Positions 16,721 to 25,238 of a stretch of DNA of 64,000 nt are shown here, in pieces; the stretch's first letter is position 1, and every line of letters starts with the position of its first letter. The translations under genes were made by a program, and so were the position numbers. The notes beneath the pieces were generated by a model. It was not told the DNA's origin. It made no database searches and worked only from the letters and a program-made list of their open reading frames with translations. Source of the DNA: Endozoicomonas_A sp049275935 (GTDB lineage: Bacteria; Pseudomonadota; Gammaproteobacteria; Pseudomonadales; Endozoicomonadaceae); contig NZ_CP184830.1 of NCBI RefSeq assembly GCF_049275935.1, positions 6,262,001 to 6,326,000 of the forward strand. Direction: 5' to 3'.

Positions 16721-17062
16721 CTAGCTACAAGCCTTACTATTCAATGCTTGAAATAGTTTTTTCTTATTGGTTGCTGAAATTTCACAGAAATATAGACCAC
16801 ATGGTAAAAAACCAAGATAAACTGGAATTATGCGAAGCTTTTCTAAACCATTTACATACGGTTTAAATAGCATTTTTAATTTTAATGATCCAGATTTTAT
16901 AACCAACTCTTTTTCATTTTTTTTGATTACTTTGATTTTTGACAAAGGCGAATCTAAATAGAAATTAATTTGCTGACCTAAGACCGGTGAAATTTTGTAA
17001 TACATTTCTCCATCTTCTTTATATAGACGTGAGTTTAATGATCCTAATGGTATTTCAGTCAT
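16721..17062 (-). CDS. hypothetical cassette protein
   Basis: A 113-residue, lysine-rich, probably beta-rich protein that I do not recognise (alternating pattern INFYLDSPLSKIKVIKKNEK, then ELVIKSGSLKLKMLF). No signal peptide; one moderately hydrophobic segment near residues 78-92. The gene ends 88 bp before the attC at 16549, so the cassette includes a short 3' untranslated stretch. The upstream region overlaps attC 17107-17167. Confidence 0.6.
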   Translation of the reverse strand: MTEIPLGSLNSRLYKEDGEMYYKISPVLGQQINFYLDSPLSKIKVIKKNEKELVIKSGSLKLKMLFKPYVNGLEKLRIIPVYLGFLPCGLYFCEISATNKKKLFQALNSKACS

Positions 17063-17106
17063 TGTTCATTCTGTTTTTTTGTGAACGACTCTCAGCTATG
17101 TATAGC

Positions 17107-17167
17107 GGCATAACCGCAAAGCTGACGGGCGCACAGTATGTGCGTCCCGACAAGCGTGTTGTTATAC
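17107..17167. other. attC site
   Basis: Left core GGCATAAC and right core GTTATAC flank GCTGACGGGCGCACAGTATG and TGCGTCCCGACAAGCG. Nearly identical inner palindrome to attC 4954-5013 and 23276-23336. Confidence 0.85.
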
Positions 17168-17197
17168 GGTGATTGGCACAATGCAGAGAGCAAAAAA

Positions 17198-17419
17198 ATG
17201 AAAGACTATTTTATCCAGTTTGATTTCTGGGATGACGCAAAAACATTCAATAAGTTTTACTACGGGGTTGTTAACTGTGATTTATCAAATGAACATTTGC
17301 GGGACGTATGCCGCCAAATCATAAAGAATAATGTTAATATGGCAACCCTTGGTGCAGACATTGATGAAATTGTTATCAAGGTAAATGCGCTAAACAACAT
17401 TAGCACAAAAGCTGATTAA
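17198..17419 (+). CDS. hypothetical small cassette protein
   Basis: A 73-residue soluble protein starting at MKDYFIQFDFW. I chose the ATG at 17198 because the in-frame sequence upstream lies inside attC 17107-17167 and AGAGC precedes this ATG at normal distance. No recognised family. The sequence YYGVVNCDLSNEHLRDVCRQ suggests a mixed alpha/beta fold. It is oriented opposite to the array's reading direction and ends a few bases before the next attC. Confidence 0.6.
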   Translation: MKDYFIQFDFWDDAKTFNKFYYGVVNCDLSNEHLRDVCRQIIKNNVNMATLGADIDEIVIKVNALNNISTKAD

Positions 17420-17421
17420 GC

Positions 17422-17506
17422 CGTATAACGCCGGTGTGAGCCGCGCGCCGCAGGCGCGTCGGGTGGAGCCCTTTAGGGCGGAACGTCCTCCACCCACTTG
17501 TTAGCT
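17422..17506. other. attC site
   Basis: Left core CGTATAAC, right core GTTAGCT, with GCGCGCCGCAGGCGCGTC and GCCCTTTAGGGC hairpins and outer GGGTGGA/TCCACCC arms. Belongs to the lipoprotein gene at 17501. Confidence 0.85.
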
Positions 17507-18031
17507 GCTTTGGTGGATCGCCTTATCAATGTCACTTGTACATTCGAATAAAGTGCTTCTTTTAAGCATATATGCTAGCGCTTGTTGATAATTATGATGT
17601 CTTACTTCACTAAAGGATTCAGCTGGGAGTTTTTTTAATGTGAGCTTCATTTTATTAGGAAGGGTAACAGTCATAATTTCTCCATTAACTTTGAATTCCA
17701 AACTTTTATCAAAATACTTCTTGAACGGTATCATAGGTATTGCAGTAAGCCTATTTTTACTTATTTTAAAGCAAGAACCAATAACATAATAAAGTCCGTT
17801 GTTGAAATTGACTGTAGTGAAATAATCTTCTGAGAAATACATTACTGATCTTTTGTATATATATTGTATTCCTTTTTGATCTTTCGAAAGTTTCCCGAGA
17901 GGCTCAGCTTCTATAACTTTCCAAGCTTGTGGAGCAGGGAAGAAATAATCACCTTCCTTTTTTCCTTTAATTTGCAGGTTACTACAAGCACTTAATAAAA
18001 AACTTGTGAGTAATATAATTAAAAATTTCAT
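17501..18031 (-). CDS. hypothetical lipoprotein
   Basis: The 176-residue product begins with a lipoprotein signal peptide: positively charged start, hydrophobic LIILLTSFLL and lipobox LLSAC with Cys near residue 16. The mature part has beta-strand character (YFTTVNFNNGLYYVIGSCFK) and no known motif. It would be anchored to the inner or outer membrane facing the periplasm. AAAGGATG lies just upstream of the start. It is an integron cassette gene in the array orientation. Its function is unknown. Confidence 0.7.
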   Translation of the reverse strand: MKFLIILLTSFLLSACSNLQIKGKKEGDYFFPAPQAWKVIEAEPLGKLSKDQKGIQYIYKRSVMYFSEDYFTTVNFNNGLYYVIGSCFKISKNRLTAIPMIPFKKYFDKSLEFKVNGEIMTVTLPNKMKLTLKKLPAESFSEVRHHNYQQALAYMLKRSTLFECTSDIDKAIHQSS

Positions 18032-18156
18032 TTTACATCCTTTTTATTGTTAAAGTTAATGTTATAGATGATCTAAAATTAATCACTTAAATAGATTTTG
18101 TAGTGTTTTTATAGTCTTTTTTTTCGATAAAAGAATAATATTGCACGGGGTTGGCA

Positions 18157-18231
18157 GCTAACGCCATGCTGTGGGGCGCCGCACAGCGGCGTCCCAGCCC
18201 CTTTAGGGGCGACACCAGCAACTTGTTAGCA
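18157..18231. other. attC site of repeat cassette B
   Basis: AGCTAAC to GTTAGCA with the GCCATGCTGTGGGGCGCCGC arm shared by all six repeat cassettes. Confidence 0.88.
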
Positions 18232-18620
18232 TGGCAGCCCACCCGCAAGGGCAAATGGTGAATGATGCAGAGGATTAGCAGCTTTCTTGCTGAACTGATT
18301 GAAGCGCACAATCTCTGATATTTAAAAGCTTCCAGGCGATAAAGAAGCTGATGCAACTTTGAACTGGCATAGGGCCACTGAGCAAAAAGTACCGATAAAC
18401 TGAAAACCAACGCTGACATGCCCAACGATACACCGCAGATTTTTCAGCGACAGACTTCACACCAGCAGACATGAACTGCTGAGAACTACTGAAAAGTTAG
18501 TGTAACAGTGTCTTTTTGCTGGGAGGTTCTAACTCGAAACCCACCATAGACAGTGAACCCAAAAACTCTTTTTGAAAACTGGTCTTTTCACAACCAGAAA
18601 CTCTCTATTATTGCTGCTTA
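18157..18620 (-). repeat. repeat cassette, copy B
   Basis: Copy B of the 463-bp cassette, directly followed on the right by copy C. Its possible minus-strand frame runs through the attC into the downstream DNA and stops 70 bp beyond it. Confidence 0.88.
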
Positions 18621-18696
18621 AGCTAACGCCATGCTGTGGGGCGCCGCACAGCGGCGTCCCAGCCCCTTTAGGGGCGACACCAGCAACTTGTTAGCA
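18621..18696. other. attC site of repeat cassette C
   Basis: AGCTAAC to GTTAGCA, same inner sequence as the other repeat-cassette sites. Confidence 0.88.
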
Positions 18697-19084
18697 TGGC
18701 AGCCCACCCGCAAGGGCAAATGGTGTATGATGCAGAGGATTAGCAGCTTTCTTGCTGAACTGATTGAAGCGCACAATCTCTGATATTTAAAAGCTTCCAG
18801 GCGATAAAGAAGCTGATGCAACTTTGAACTGGCATAGGGCCACTGAGCAAAAAGTACCGATAAACTGAAAACCAACGCTGACATGCCCAACGATACACCA
18901 CAGATTTTTCAGCGACAGACTTCACACCAGCAGACATGAACTGCTGAGAACTACTGAAAAGTTAGTGTAACAGTGTCTTTTTGCTGGGAGGTTCTAACTC
19001 GAAACCCACCATAGACAGTGTACCCAAAAACTCTTTTTGAAAACTGGTCTTTTCACAACCAGAAACTCTCTATTATTGCTGCCT
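18621..19084 (-). repeat. repeat cassette, copy C
   Basis: Copy C carries a few private changes (AATGGTGTATGATG, CGATACACCACAG and CAGTGTACCC). It lies in tandem with copy B. Its right neighbour is the attC interrupted by the class IIC intron. Confidence 0.88.
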
Positions 19085-19133
19085 GCTAACGCTTAAATCA
19101 GGTGCGCCGTAGGCGTCACCTGGATTTTCTTGT
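19084..19133. other. attC site interrupted by a group II intron
   Basis: Left core TGCTAAC and arm AGGTGCGCCGTAGGCGTCACCT are followed by TTTTCTTGT, where the right core G-TTRRRY should continue but the intron starts at 19134. The 3' half-site (TATCAG) follows the intron near 21068. Insertion at TTGT inside the right core is the known target of IIC-attC introns. Confidence 0.82.
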
Positions 19134-19734
19134 GTACGCCCGACATGGGCATGAACTTATGGAGTGAAAGTCCCCTATGGGTAAACCAGCATCGGATCTT
19201 GCGCCCAATAAGCCAACCGATGATAACCATTAGCCGACGGCAAGTGCAATTCCGCGAGGAATTGTGCGGAGGAAGCCTGAGCGCAAAAGTGCGAGCCGAC
19301 GGACAGAAACTGCATACAAGGCCGAGTCTTGTGGGCGAGTGAGCACAAGATCACAAAGCCCTCTGGTTTGAGAGATACGGTAAATGCAGCGGTTGTGTAC
19401 TGACAGTCCATGCTCTTATTCGGGGAGGTCTGCCCAACCGGCGACCGTGAATAATATCCAGTTTGACCACTGGTTCAACAGGTCTGGCATTCTGGCTTCA
19501 TCAACCGGAATGAGCGAACTCGATGAAACACGGTAGCGCATTCAGGAGTAATCCTGTCTGTGTTTTGGGTAGAAGTCAGCAGACGTCATAGTAGCTGTTC
19601 GACAGAAGTCATTAACTGACCGGAAGTCGTCAGCGAAGGACTGAACACCGAAGACAAAGAGGAGACTGATTCCCTCGGAGCAGTGCAGCCGAACGGCGAA
19701 ACACTGTATCTGGCGACAGAATCTTTAACCAGCT

Positions 19735-20997
19735 TTGAACCACAATCTACTAAGTTATGCACTGGAACCTGCCAACTTACTGAAGGCATGGAAACAGGTC
19801 AGAAGCAACAAGGGCGCTCCCGGCATTGATGGAGTCACCATTGAGGCCTACCCTGACTTTGCTAAACAGCATTGGCCTTCAGTGCGCCAAGCCTTACTGG
19901 ATGGAACATATAAACCGTCTCCGGTGCTTCGGGCTGTCATTGAGAAACCCGATGGAGGAGAAAGGTTGCTTGGAATTCCTACCGTTCAGGATAGGGTCAT
20001 ACAACAGGCCATAGTGCAGGTGTTAACCCCTATCTTTGATCCCGGATTTTCAAACAGCAGCTTTGGTTACAGACCGGGAAGATCTGCACAAGATGCCGTG
20101 CAACAGGTTAAACGCTATATCAAACAGGGGCTGCATCAGGCGGTTGACGTTGATCTGAGTCGGTTCTTTGATACCGTCAGCCATGATGTACTCATGTCGA
20201 GAGTCGCTCGTAAGATTAACGACAAGCGCCTGCTAAAACTGATTGGTTGCTACCTCCGTGCTGGCGTCATGATTGATGGGCAATGCTACCCGACACGGGT
20301 GGGTATGCCACAAGGCGGTCCACTTTCACCGCTGCTGTCGAATGTACTTCTTGATGACCTGGACAAGGAACTGGAATACCGGGGTCACGGTTTCGCAAGA
20401 TACTGCGATGACTTCGTGATATTGGTTCACAGCCAACGGGCAGGGGAAAGGGTGATGGAAAGTATCACCCGATACCTTGAGCGTCGACTGAAACTGACAA
20501 TCAACCCGACCAAAAGCAAGGTGGTGAAATCCACTGAGGTCGAGTTCCTGAGTTTTACCTTCACAGGGAAGAGAATCCGCTGGTCACAGAAAAGCCTGCT
20601 TCGCTTTAAGCGGACAATCATCAAACTCACCAGCCGCAGCTGGGGAGTCTCGATGGGCTACCGCCTGCGAAAGCTTGCCGAATATATCCGGGGCTGGATG
20701 GGTTATTTCAGAATAACCGAATATTACCGACCTATACCGCTGCTGGATCAATGGATACGTCGGCGCATCCGTTGCTGTTTTATTAAGCAGTGGCGCAAGC
20801 CGAAAACCCGTTATCGAAATTTAGTCAAGTTAGGCGTTGACCATATCAAGGCCGCTTCGATTGCAGCCAGCAGCAAAGGGTATTACCGGTTAAGCAAAAC
20901 CTTTGCAACACAGCAGGCACTCAACGACAGTTATCTTGCAAATATTGGGCTTGTTTCCCTGAAAGAGTTATGGATCAGGTTTCACTATCCTCGGTGA
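19735..20997 (+). CDS. ltrA: group IIC intron reverse transcriptase/maturase
   Basis: A complete 420-residue protein. Motifs in order: VRSNKGAPGIDGVTIEAYPD, EKPDGGERLLGIPTVQDRVI, SSFGYRPGRSAQDAV, AVDVDLSRFFDTVSHD, GMPQGGPLSPLLSNVLLDDL, FARYCDDFVILV, then thumb and maturase segments (FLSFTFTGKRIRW; YIRGWMGYFRITEYY). The catalytic box is YCDD instead of the common YADD; both aspartates are kept. No endonuclease domain, as usual for class C, which relies on structured DNA targets such as attC hairpins. An ATG at 19735 follows 600 bp of intron RNA. Confidence 0.93.
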   Translation: MNHNLLSYALEPANLLKAWKQVRSNKGAPGIDGVTIEAYPDFAKQHWPSVRQALLDGTYKPSPVLRAVIEKPDGGERLLGIPTVQDRVIQQAIVQVLTPIFDPGFSNSSFGYRPGRSAQDAVQQVKRYIKQGLHQAVDVDLSRFFDTVSHDVLMSRVARKINDKRLLKLIGCYLRAGVMIDGQCYPTRVGMPQGGPLSPLLSNVLLDDLDKELEYRGHGFARYCDDFVILVHSQRAGERVMESITRYLERRLKLTINPTKSKVVKSTEVEFLSFTFTGKRIRWSQKSLLRFKRTIIKLTSRSWGVSMGYRLRKLAEYIRGWMGYFRITEYYRPIPLLDQWIRRRIRCCFIKQWRKPKTRYRNLVKLGVDHIKAASIAASSKGYYRLSKTFATQQALNDSYLANIGLVSLKELWIRFHYPR

Positions 20998-21036
20998 ACC
21001 GCCCGGTGCGGACCCGCATGCCGGGTGCTGTGGGGA
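20995..21036 (+). ncRNA. class IIC intron domain V
   Basis: GAACCGCCCGGTGCGGACCC followed by GCATGCCGGGTGCTGTGGGG folds as the domain V hairpin of class C introns, overlapping the last codon of the maturase. It holds the catalytic triad of the ribozyme. Confidence 0.8.
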
Positions 21037-21089
21037 GGGCTGGAGAAAGACCAGTCCTTACCCGATTTATCAGTATCTTTGCTCTGAAG

Positions 21090-21782
21090 CTAAGAGACCT
21101 TACACCTATAACTCGGCTTTGAGACAAAGGAATTCGGGAAAAAAGATTTTTCTTTTTTCTCTGGAATATCATTTTCAAATGAGACTTGCTCACCATATTT
21201 ATTAATAATTTGACAGGCAAAAAATATCTGTTCATTCTTCTTGTATTTATAGTAAGAAGAAAAATACAAATTAGGCTCGCCCTTCACTCTTGCTACGAAT
21301 GGAACAACTTTTGTTCTTGATTCTGGATTAATACTTGCATTGTTTTTTGTAAGCAAATCATCTAGTGTTTTTAAAATCAAAAAATAATCTATATCATATA
21401 GTGTTTTTTCTGATGATTTCGTTTTTATTTTAAATGTAGAACAAGGCTCTGATGGTCTATTCGGGTCATTAAATATAGGCTTAATTTGATCCCTAAATTC
21501 AATAATATCACCAGCTGAGTTTAATTTTAAACACAAGAAATAATTTTTGTTTCTACCAGCATCATCATATTTCATAAAGAATGAAGTTACAAAATCAAGA
21601 TTATTGCTAGAGAACTCTGCATCTAAAGCATACAAGTTATAGGCTCTATTACCCTCTTTAATATTTTCATCAATTACTCCTAAAGCAGCTAAATAAACAT
21701 CATAGAAATTGAATCTATAAATTTCACTTGCATTCAAGCTTGAAGTTAAAAGCATTATTATTATGAATTTTATGATACGCAT
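21090..21782 (-). CDS. hypothetical exported cassette protein
   Basis: A 230-residue protein starting at MRIIKFIIIMLLTSSLNASE, a clear Sec signal peptide with a likely cut after NAS. In-frame sequence upstream of this ATG lies in the attC at 21791. The mature part is polar, lysine- and asparagine-rich, with three or four cysteines (FLCLKL, PCSTFK, FFACQI, YRCKVS) that could form disulfides in the periplasm. No family recognised. It belongs to the cassette whose attC is interrupted by the IIC intron. Confidence 0.62.
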   Translation of the reverse strand: MRIIKFIIIMLLTSSLNASEIYRFNFYDVYLAALGVIDENIKEGNRAYNLYALDAEFSSNNLDFVTSFFMKYDDAGRNKNYFLCLKLNSAGDIIEFRDQIKPIFNDPNRPSEPCSTFKIKTKSSEKTLYDIDYFLILKTLDDLLTKNNASINPESRTKVVPFVARVKGEPNLYFSSYYKYKKNEQIFFACQIINKYGEQVSFENDIPEKKEKSFFPNSFVSKPSYRCKVS

Positions 21783-21790
21783 GATTGATA

Positions 21791-21874
21791 CTGATAACGC
21801 CTGCTTCAGCCGCCGCCGAAGGCGGTCGGGTGGAGGGGCGTAGCCCCGGAACGAACTGGAAGCATTTGTTAGCT
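21791..21874. other. attC site
   Basis: Left core CTGATAAC, right core GTTAGCT; hairpins GCCGCCGAAGGCGGT and GGGGCGTAGCCCC with arms CTTCAGCC/GAACTGGAAG. Very close to attC 16549 and to the degenerate attC at 61716. Confidence 0.87.
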
Positions 21875-21896
21875 GTGCGATTTGCACGATTATTGC

Positions 21897-22319
21897 TTAA
21901 GAAAATTCAAGCTGTTTGGTCATGTAATAGACATCTATATTTTCGCAGTAATCATCAAGAATCATTTGTGTTTTGTAACCATGTTTTCTATAAAATGGCT
22001 CTGCCTGAAAGCTTGCTGTATGGAGCATAGAAGAATGACAACCTTCACTCATTGCATGAGTTTCTAGGTTTAAAAGCAGCTTTGAACCTATACCATTTCC
22101 TTTTTGAGATTCAGATACCCACAGGTATTCAACTAAAAGCCATTTACCTCTGATACGACCTACAATACCAGCTACTTTCTCGCCATTTAACCCATTGCAA
22201 TAACAAACAATACTTTCATCTTTAACGCCTTCAAGAAATGGACGGTTATAGCTTTTTAATCTTTCTCTAATATCAGAAATATCTTCTTCGTTTGGCTTTT
22301 TGTTCAGAATTATTTGCAT
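21897..22319 (-). CDS. GNAT family N-acetyltransferase
   Basis: A 140-residue acetyltransferase. The acetyl-CoA-binding motif A is LWVSESQKGNGIGSKLLLNL (Q-x-x-G-x-G pattern near residue 75) and the C-terminal AEPFYRKHGYK is the usual motif B. Start chosen at MQIILNKKPNEED. An in-frame ATG far upstream would fuse it through an attC to the possible product of repeat cassette D, giving 240 residues; that is probably fortuitous. The substrate is unknown; cassette-borne GNAT enzymes include antibiotic acetyltransferases and toxins. The organisation of a single domain without an adjacent DUF1778-type antitoxin argues against a TacT-like toxin. Confidence 0.85.
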   Translation of the reverse strand: MQIILNKKPNEEDISDIRERLKSYNRPFLEGVKDESIVCYCNGLNGEKVAGIVGRIRGKWLLVEYLWVSESQKGNGIGSKLLLNLETHAMSEGCHSSMLHTASFQAEPFYRKHGYKTQMILDDYCENIDVYYMTKQLEFS

Positions 22320-22349
22320 CAGATAATATGTAAAGTTTTGATTAAGTAC

Positions 22350-22425
22350 AGCTAACGCCATGCTGTGGGGCGCCGCACAGCGGCGTCCCAGCCCCTTTAG
22401 GGGCGACACCAGCAACTTGTTAGCA
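22350..22425. other. attC site of repeat cassette D
   Basis: AGCTAAC to GTTAGCA, sequence as in cassettes B and C. Confidence 0.88.
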
Positions 22426-22814
22426 TGGCAGCCCACCCGCAAGGGCAAATGGTGAATGATGCAGAGGATTAGCAGCTTTCTTGCTGAACTGATTGAAGCG
22501 CACAATCTCTGATATTTAAAAGCTTCCAGGCGATAAAGAAGCTGATGCAACTTTGAACTGGCATAGGGCCACTGAGCAAAAAGTACCGATAAACTGAAAA
22601 CCAACGCTGACATGCCCAACGATACACCGCAGATTTTTCAGCGACAGACTTCACACCAGCAGACATGAACTGCTGAGAACTACTGAAAAGTTAGTGTAAC
22701 AGTGTCTTTTTGCTGGGAGGTTCTAACTCGAAACCCACCATAGACAGTGAACCCAAAAACTCTTTTTGAAAACTGGTCTTTTCACAACCAGAAACTCTCT
22801 ATTATTGCTGCCTG
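22350..22814 (-). repeat. repeat cassette, copy D
   Basis: Copy D of the repeated cassette, in tandem with copy E. The 90-residue frame runs open through its attC and stays in frame into the GNAT gene at 21897. Confidence 0.88.
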
Positions 22815-22888
22815 CTAACGCCATGCTGTGGGGCGCCGCACAGCGGCGTCCCAGCCCCTTTAGGGGCGACACCAGCAACTTGTTAGCA
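22813..22888. other. attC site of repeat cassette E
   Basis: TGCTAAC to GTTAGCA with the shared inner palindrome. Confidence 0.88.
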
Positions 22889-23277
22889 TGGCAGCCCACC
22901 CGCAAGGGCAAATGGTGAATGATGCAGAGGTTTAGCAGCTTTCTTGCTGAACTGATTGAAGCGCACAATCTCTGATATTTAAAAGCTTCCAGGCGATAAA
23001 GAAGCTGATGCAACTTTGAACTGGCATAGGGCCACTGAGCAAAAAGTACCGATAAACTGAAAACCAACGCTGACATGCCCAACGATACACCGCAGATTTT
23101 TCAGCGACAGACTTCACACCAGCAGACATGAACTGCTGAGAACTACTGAAAAGTTAGTGTAACAGTGTCTTTTTGCTGGGAGGTTCTAACTCGAAACCCA
23201 CCATAGACAGTGAACCCAAAAACTCTTTTTGAAAACTGGTCTTTTCACAACCAGAAACTCTCTATTATTGCTGCCTG
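22815..23277 (-). repeat. repeat cassette, copy E
   Basis: Copy E shares with copy F the change GAGGTTTAGC (GAGGATTAGC elsewhere), so E and F are more closely related to each other than to A-D. Confidence 0.88.
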
Positions 23278-23336
23278 CTAACCGCAGAGCTGACGGGCGC
23301 ACAGTATGGGCGTCCCTGTTGAGCGGGTTGTTATGC
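23276..23336. other. attC site
   Basis: Left core TGCTAAC, right core GTTATGC, inner GACGGGCGCACAGTATGGGCGTC; same family as attC 4954 and 17107. Confidence 0.85.
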
Positions 23337-23361
23337 GCCGGTATGCAGAGGACTAACAGAA

Positions 23362-23580
23362 ATGAGAACAGAATTATACCGCTGCGGATGGTGTGGTCAG
23401 CCAACAAACAAAGATGGCGAACCATTAACAATGAGTCAAATCGTTTTAACGAAAGACACTAAATGGGATGCAGCAAAATTAGTCAATGGCGTGTGTTGTA
23501 AAAACAATCCCATTGCTATTGGCCATGCTGCAATTCAAGAAGAAATGCTGAAAGATGCCGGATTAGATGAAGGCGCATAA
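23362..23580 (+). CDS. hypothetical small zinc-ribbon-like cassette protein
   Basis: A 72-residue protein starting MRTELYRCGWCGQPTNKDG. A C-x2-C pair near residues 8-11 and a second pair of adjacent cysteines (VCCKNN, near 45-46) could bind one zinc ion. Otherwise unrecognised. It is on the plus strand in its own cassette between attC 23276-23336 and the attC of copy F, whose left core contains its stop codon. Confidence 0.6.
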   Translation: MRTELYRCGWCGQPTNKDGEPLTMSQIVLTKDTKWDAAKLVNGVCCKNNPIAIGHAAIQEEMLKDAGLDEGA

Positions 23581-23650
23581 CGCCATGCTGTGGGGCGCCG
23601 CACAGCGGCGTCCCAGCCCCTTTAGGGGCGACACCAGCAACTTGTTAGCA
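23574..23650. other. attC site of repeat cassette F
   Basis: GCATAAC to GTTAGCA, same inner sequence as the other repeat-cassette sites. Confidence 0.88.
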
Positions 23651-24040
23651 TGGCAGCCCACCCGCAAGGGCAAATGGTGAATGATGCAGAGGTTTAGCAG
23701 CTTTCTTGCTGAACTGATTGAAGCGCACAATCTCTGATATTTAAAAGCTTCCAGGCGATAAAGAAGCTGATGCAACTTTGAACTGGCATAGGGCCACTGA
23801 GCAAAAAGTACCGATAAACTGAAAACCAACGCTGACATGCCCAACGATACACCGCAGATTTTTCAGCGACAGACTTCACACCAGCAGACATGAACTGCTG
23901 AGAACTACTGAAAAGTTAGTGTAACAGTGTCTTTTTGCTGGGAGGTTCTAACTCGAAACCCACCATAGACAGTGAACCCAAAAACTCTTTTTGAAAACTG
24001 GTCTTTTCACGACCAGAAACTCTCTATTATTGCTGCCTGC
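23574..24040 (-). repeat. repeat cassette, copy F
   Basis: Copy F is the cassette next to attI of platform 2, which is the insertion position of the newest cassette. It differs from E by one base near 24011 (CACGACCAG). Confidence 0.88.
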
Positions 24041-24228
24041 TAACAGCTATTAGATCTCAAGCAAGTGATATTAGATATTACACTCACACGCGGCATATCC
24101 CCCTAAATCAAGAAATATCAACTCGCTTGAGATATATCCCGACTTTCCAACCTGTCATAAAGTCATTAATTATCAACAGACTATAAGCCATTTTACCTAC
24201 CGCCCCAGATAGACCGCAAGTGAGTTAT
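24039..24228. other. attI-like integration site, platform 2
   Basis: Duplicate of 6041-6230, identical except for isolated bases, with the same CTCAAGC...GCTTGAG inverted repeat. It marks the right boundary of the large array. Confidence 0.72.
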
Positions 24229-24273
24229 TTGCATTTTTGGTATTTTCTTCAATAATACTGTACAAATAAACAG
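24229..24273 (+). promoter_or_regulatory. intI promoter with LexA box, platform 2
   Basis: TTGCAT, an 18-bp spacer, TAATAC, and a CTGT-N8-ACAG LexA box at 24258-24273, as in platform 1. The retained site suggests selection was recent or the loss of the integrase was recent. Confidence 0.75.
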
Positions 24274-24287
24274 CTTTTGAGTTTACC

Positions 24288-24928
24288 ATGCCATCTCCTT
24301 TTATGACTGATGTACGCAACACCCTCAGAGTGAAGCGCTATAGCTATAAAACTGAACAGTCCTATTGTTATTGGATCAAGTACTTCATTCGTTATCAACA
24401 CATGAAGCATCCTCAGTATTTAGGGCCTGATCATGTCAGACAATTTTTGACTTATCTTGCCGTTCAGCGTCGGGTTGCGACTTCAACACAAAACCAGGCA
24501 TTGAATGCTCTGAACTTTTTATACAAACAAGTTTTAGGTAGACCTTTGGGGGATGTCAGCAATCTGGTCAAAGCCAAAAAGGCCACAAAGATTCCTGTGG
24601 TGTTTGAACGACATGAAGTGAATGCAATTTTCACAGTGATCAGCCCTACACACAAGTTACCGGTTCAACTGATGTATGGTTCCGGGTTGCGGCTAATGGA
24701 GTGCCTTCGCCTGCGTATTAAGGACATTGATTTCAACCGTATGGCCATTATTGTTCGCAGTGGTAAAGGCAATAAGGACCGGGTAACCATCTTGCCAGAC
24801 CAGCTTATTCCTGAGCTAAAAGCTCGCATAAGCGAGAACGGTTCAGGAGCTTCTTGGACACAAAGACCTGAAGACAACCCAGATCTACACTCATGTGCTA
24901 AACCGTGGTGGCCACGCAGTAAAGAGTC
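24288..24928 (+). pseudogene. intI: integron integrase, copy 2 (internal deletion)
   Basis: Residues 1-185 read as a normal integron integrase through VRSGKGNKDRVTILPDQLIP and ELKARI. The frame then changes: a +1 frame from about 24831 reads RTVQELLGHKDLKTTQIYTH and VLNRGGHAVKSPL to a stop at 24928, which is the genuine C-terminus with the catalytic tyrosine. About 100 residues between these parts, including the integrase-specific insertion and the HxxR box, are deleted. The enzyme must be inactive. Read without the shift, the frame continues to 25028 with unrelated residues. Confidence 0.9.
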
Positions 24929-25238
24929 CTTTGTGCAAAATATAACAGGCACGCTACCGCACGGGGACCTCCCCGAGACAGCTGAAGAGCACTTATCCCT
25001 TTGGCTCAATAGCTTCCTGCCTGAGTGAATACATTCTATTGAGCGACATTGTGCCAGTATTCTCTATTGAAGGGTAGGTAGCAGTGCCTATTTATGGCTG
25101 TCTTATATTTTTCGTGATCCATTCACCACGCCTATACGTAGAAAAAGGCATAACAATAGATTGGCTGGCGGGCACGACAAGGAGTTAAGTTATATGGGTT
25201 ACCGGAGCGGCGATTGATGCAGGCAGGGTCAATATATT

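Larger units (their letters stand above)
19134..21067 (+). mobile_element. group IIC-attC intron
   Basis: Starts with GTACGCCCGACATGGGCATG, which aligns to the 5' end of class C introns, and ends after a class C domain V near 21034 and the tail TTACCCGATT. Length is about 1.93 kb. It encodes one intact reverse transcriptase (19735-20997) on the same strand. It sits in an attC on the strand opposite to cassette reading. The 3' boundary is uncertain by one or two bases. Confidence 0.87.

Noticed and set aside
15474..24040. Regularly recurring repeats that might suggest a CRISPR array.
   Set aside because: The repeats are 463-bp cassettes with attC sites, and the spacing is irregular. No short repeat-spacer pattern or cas gene is present.
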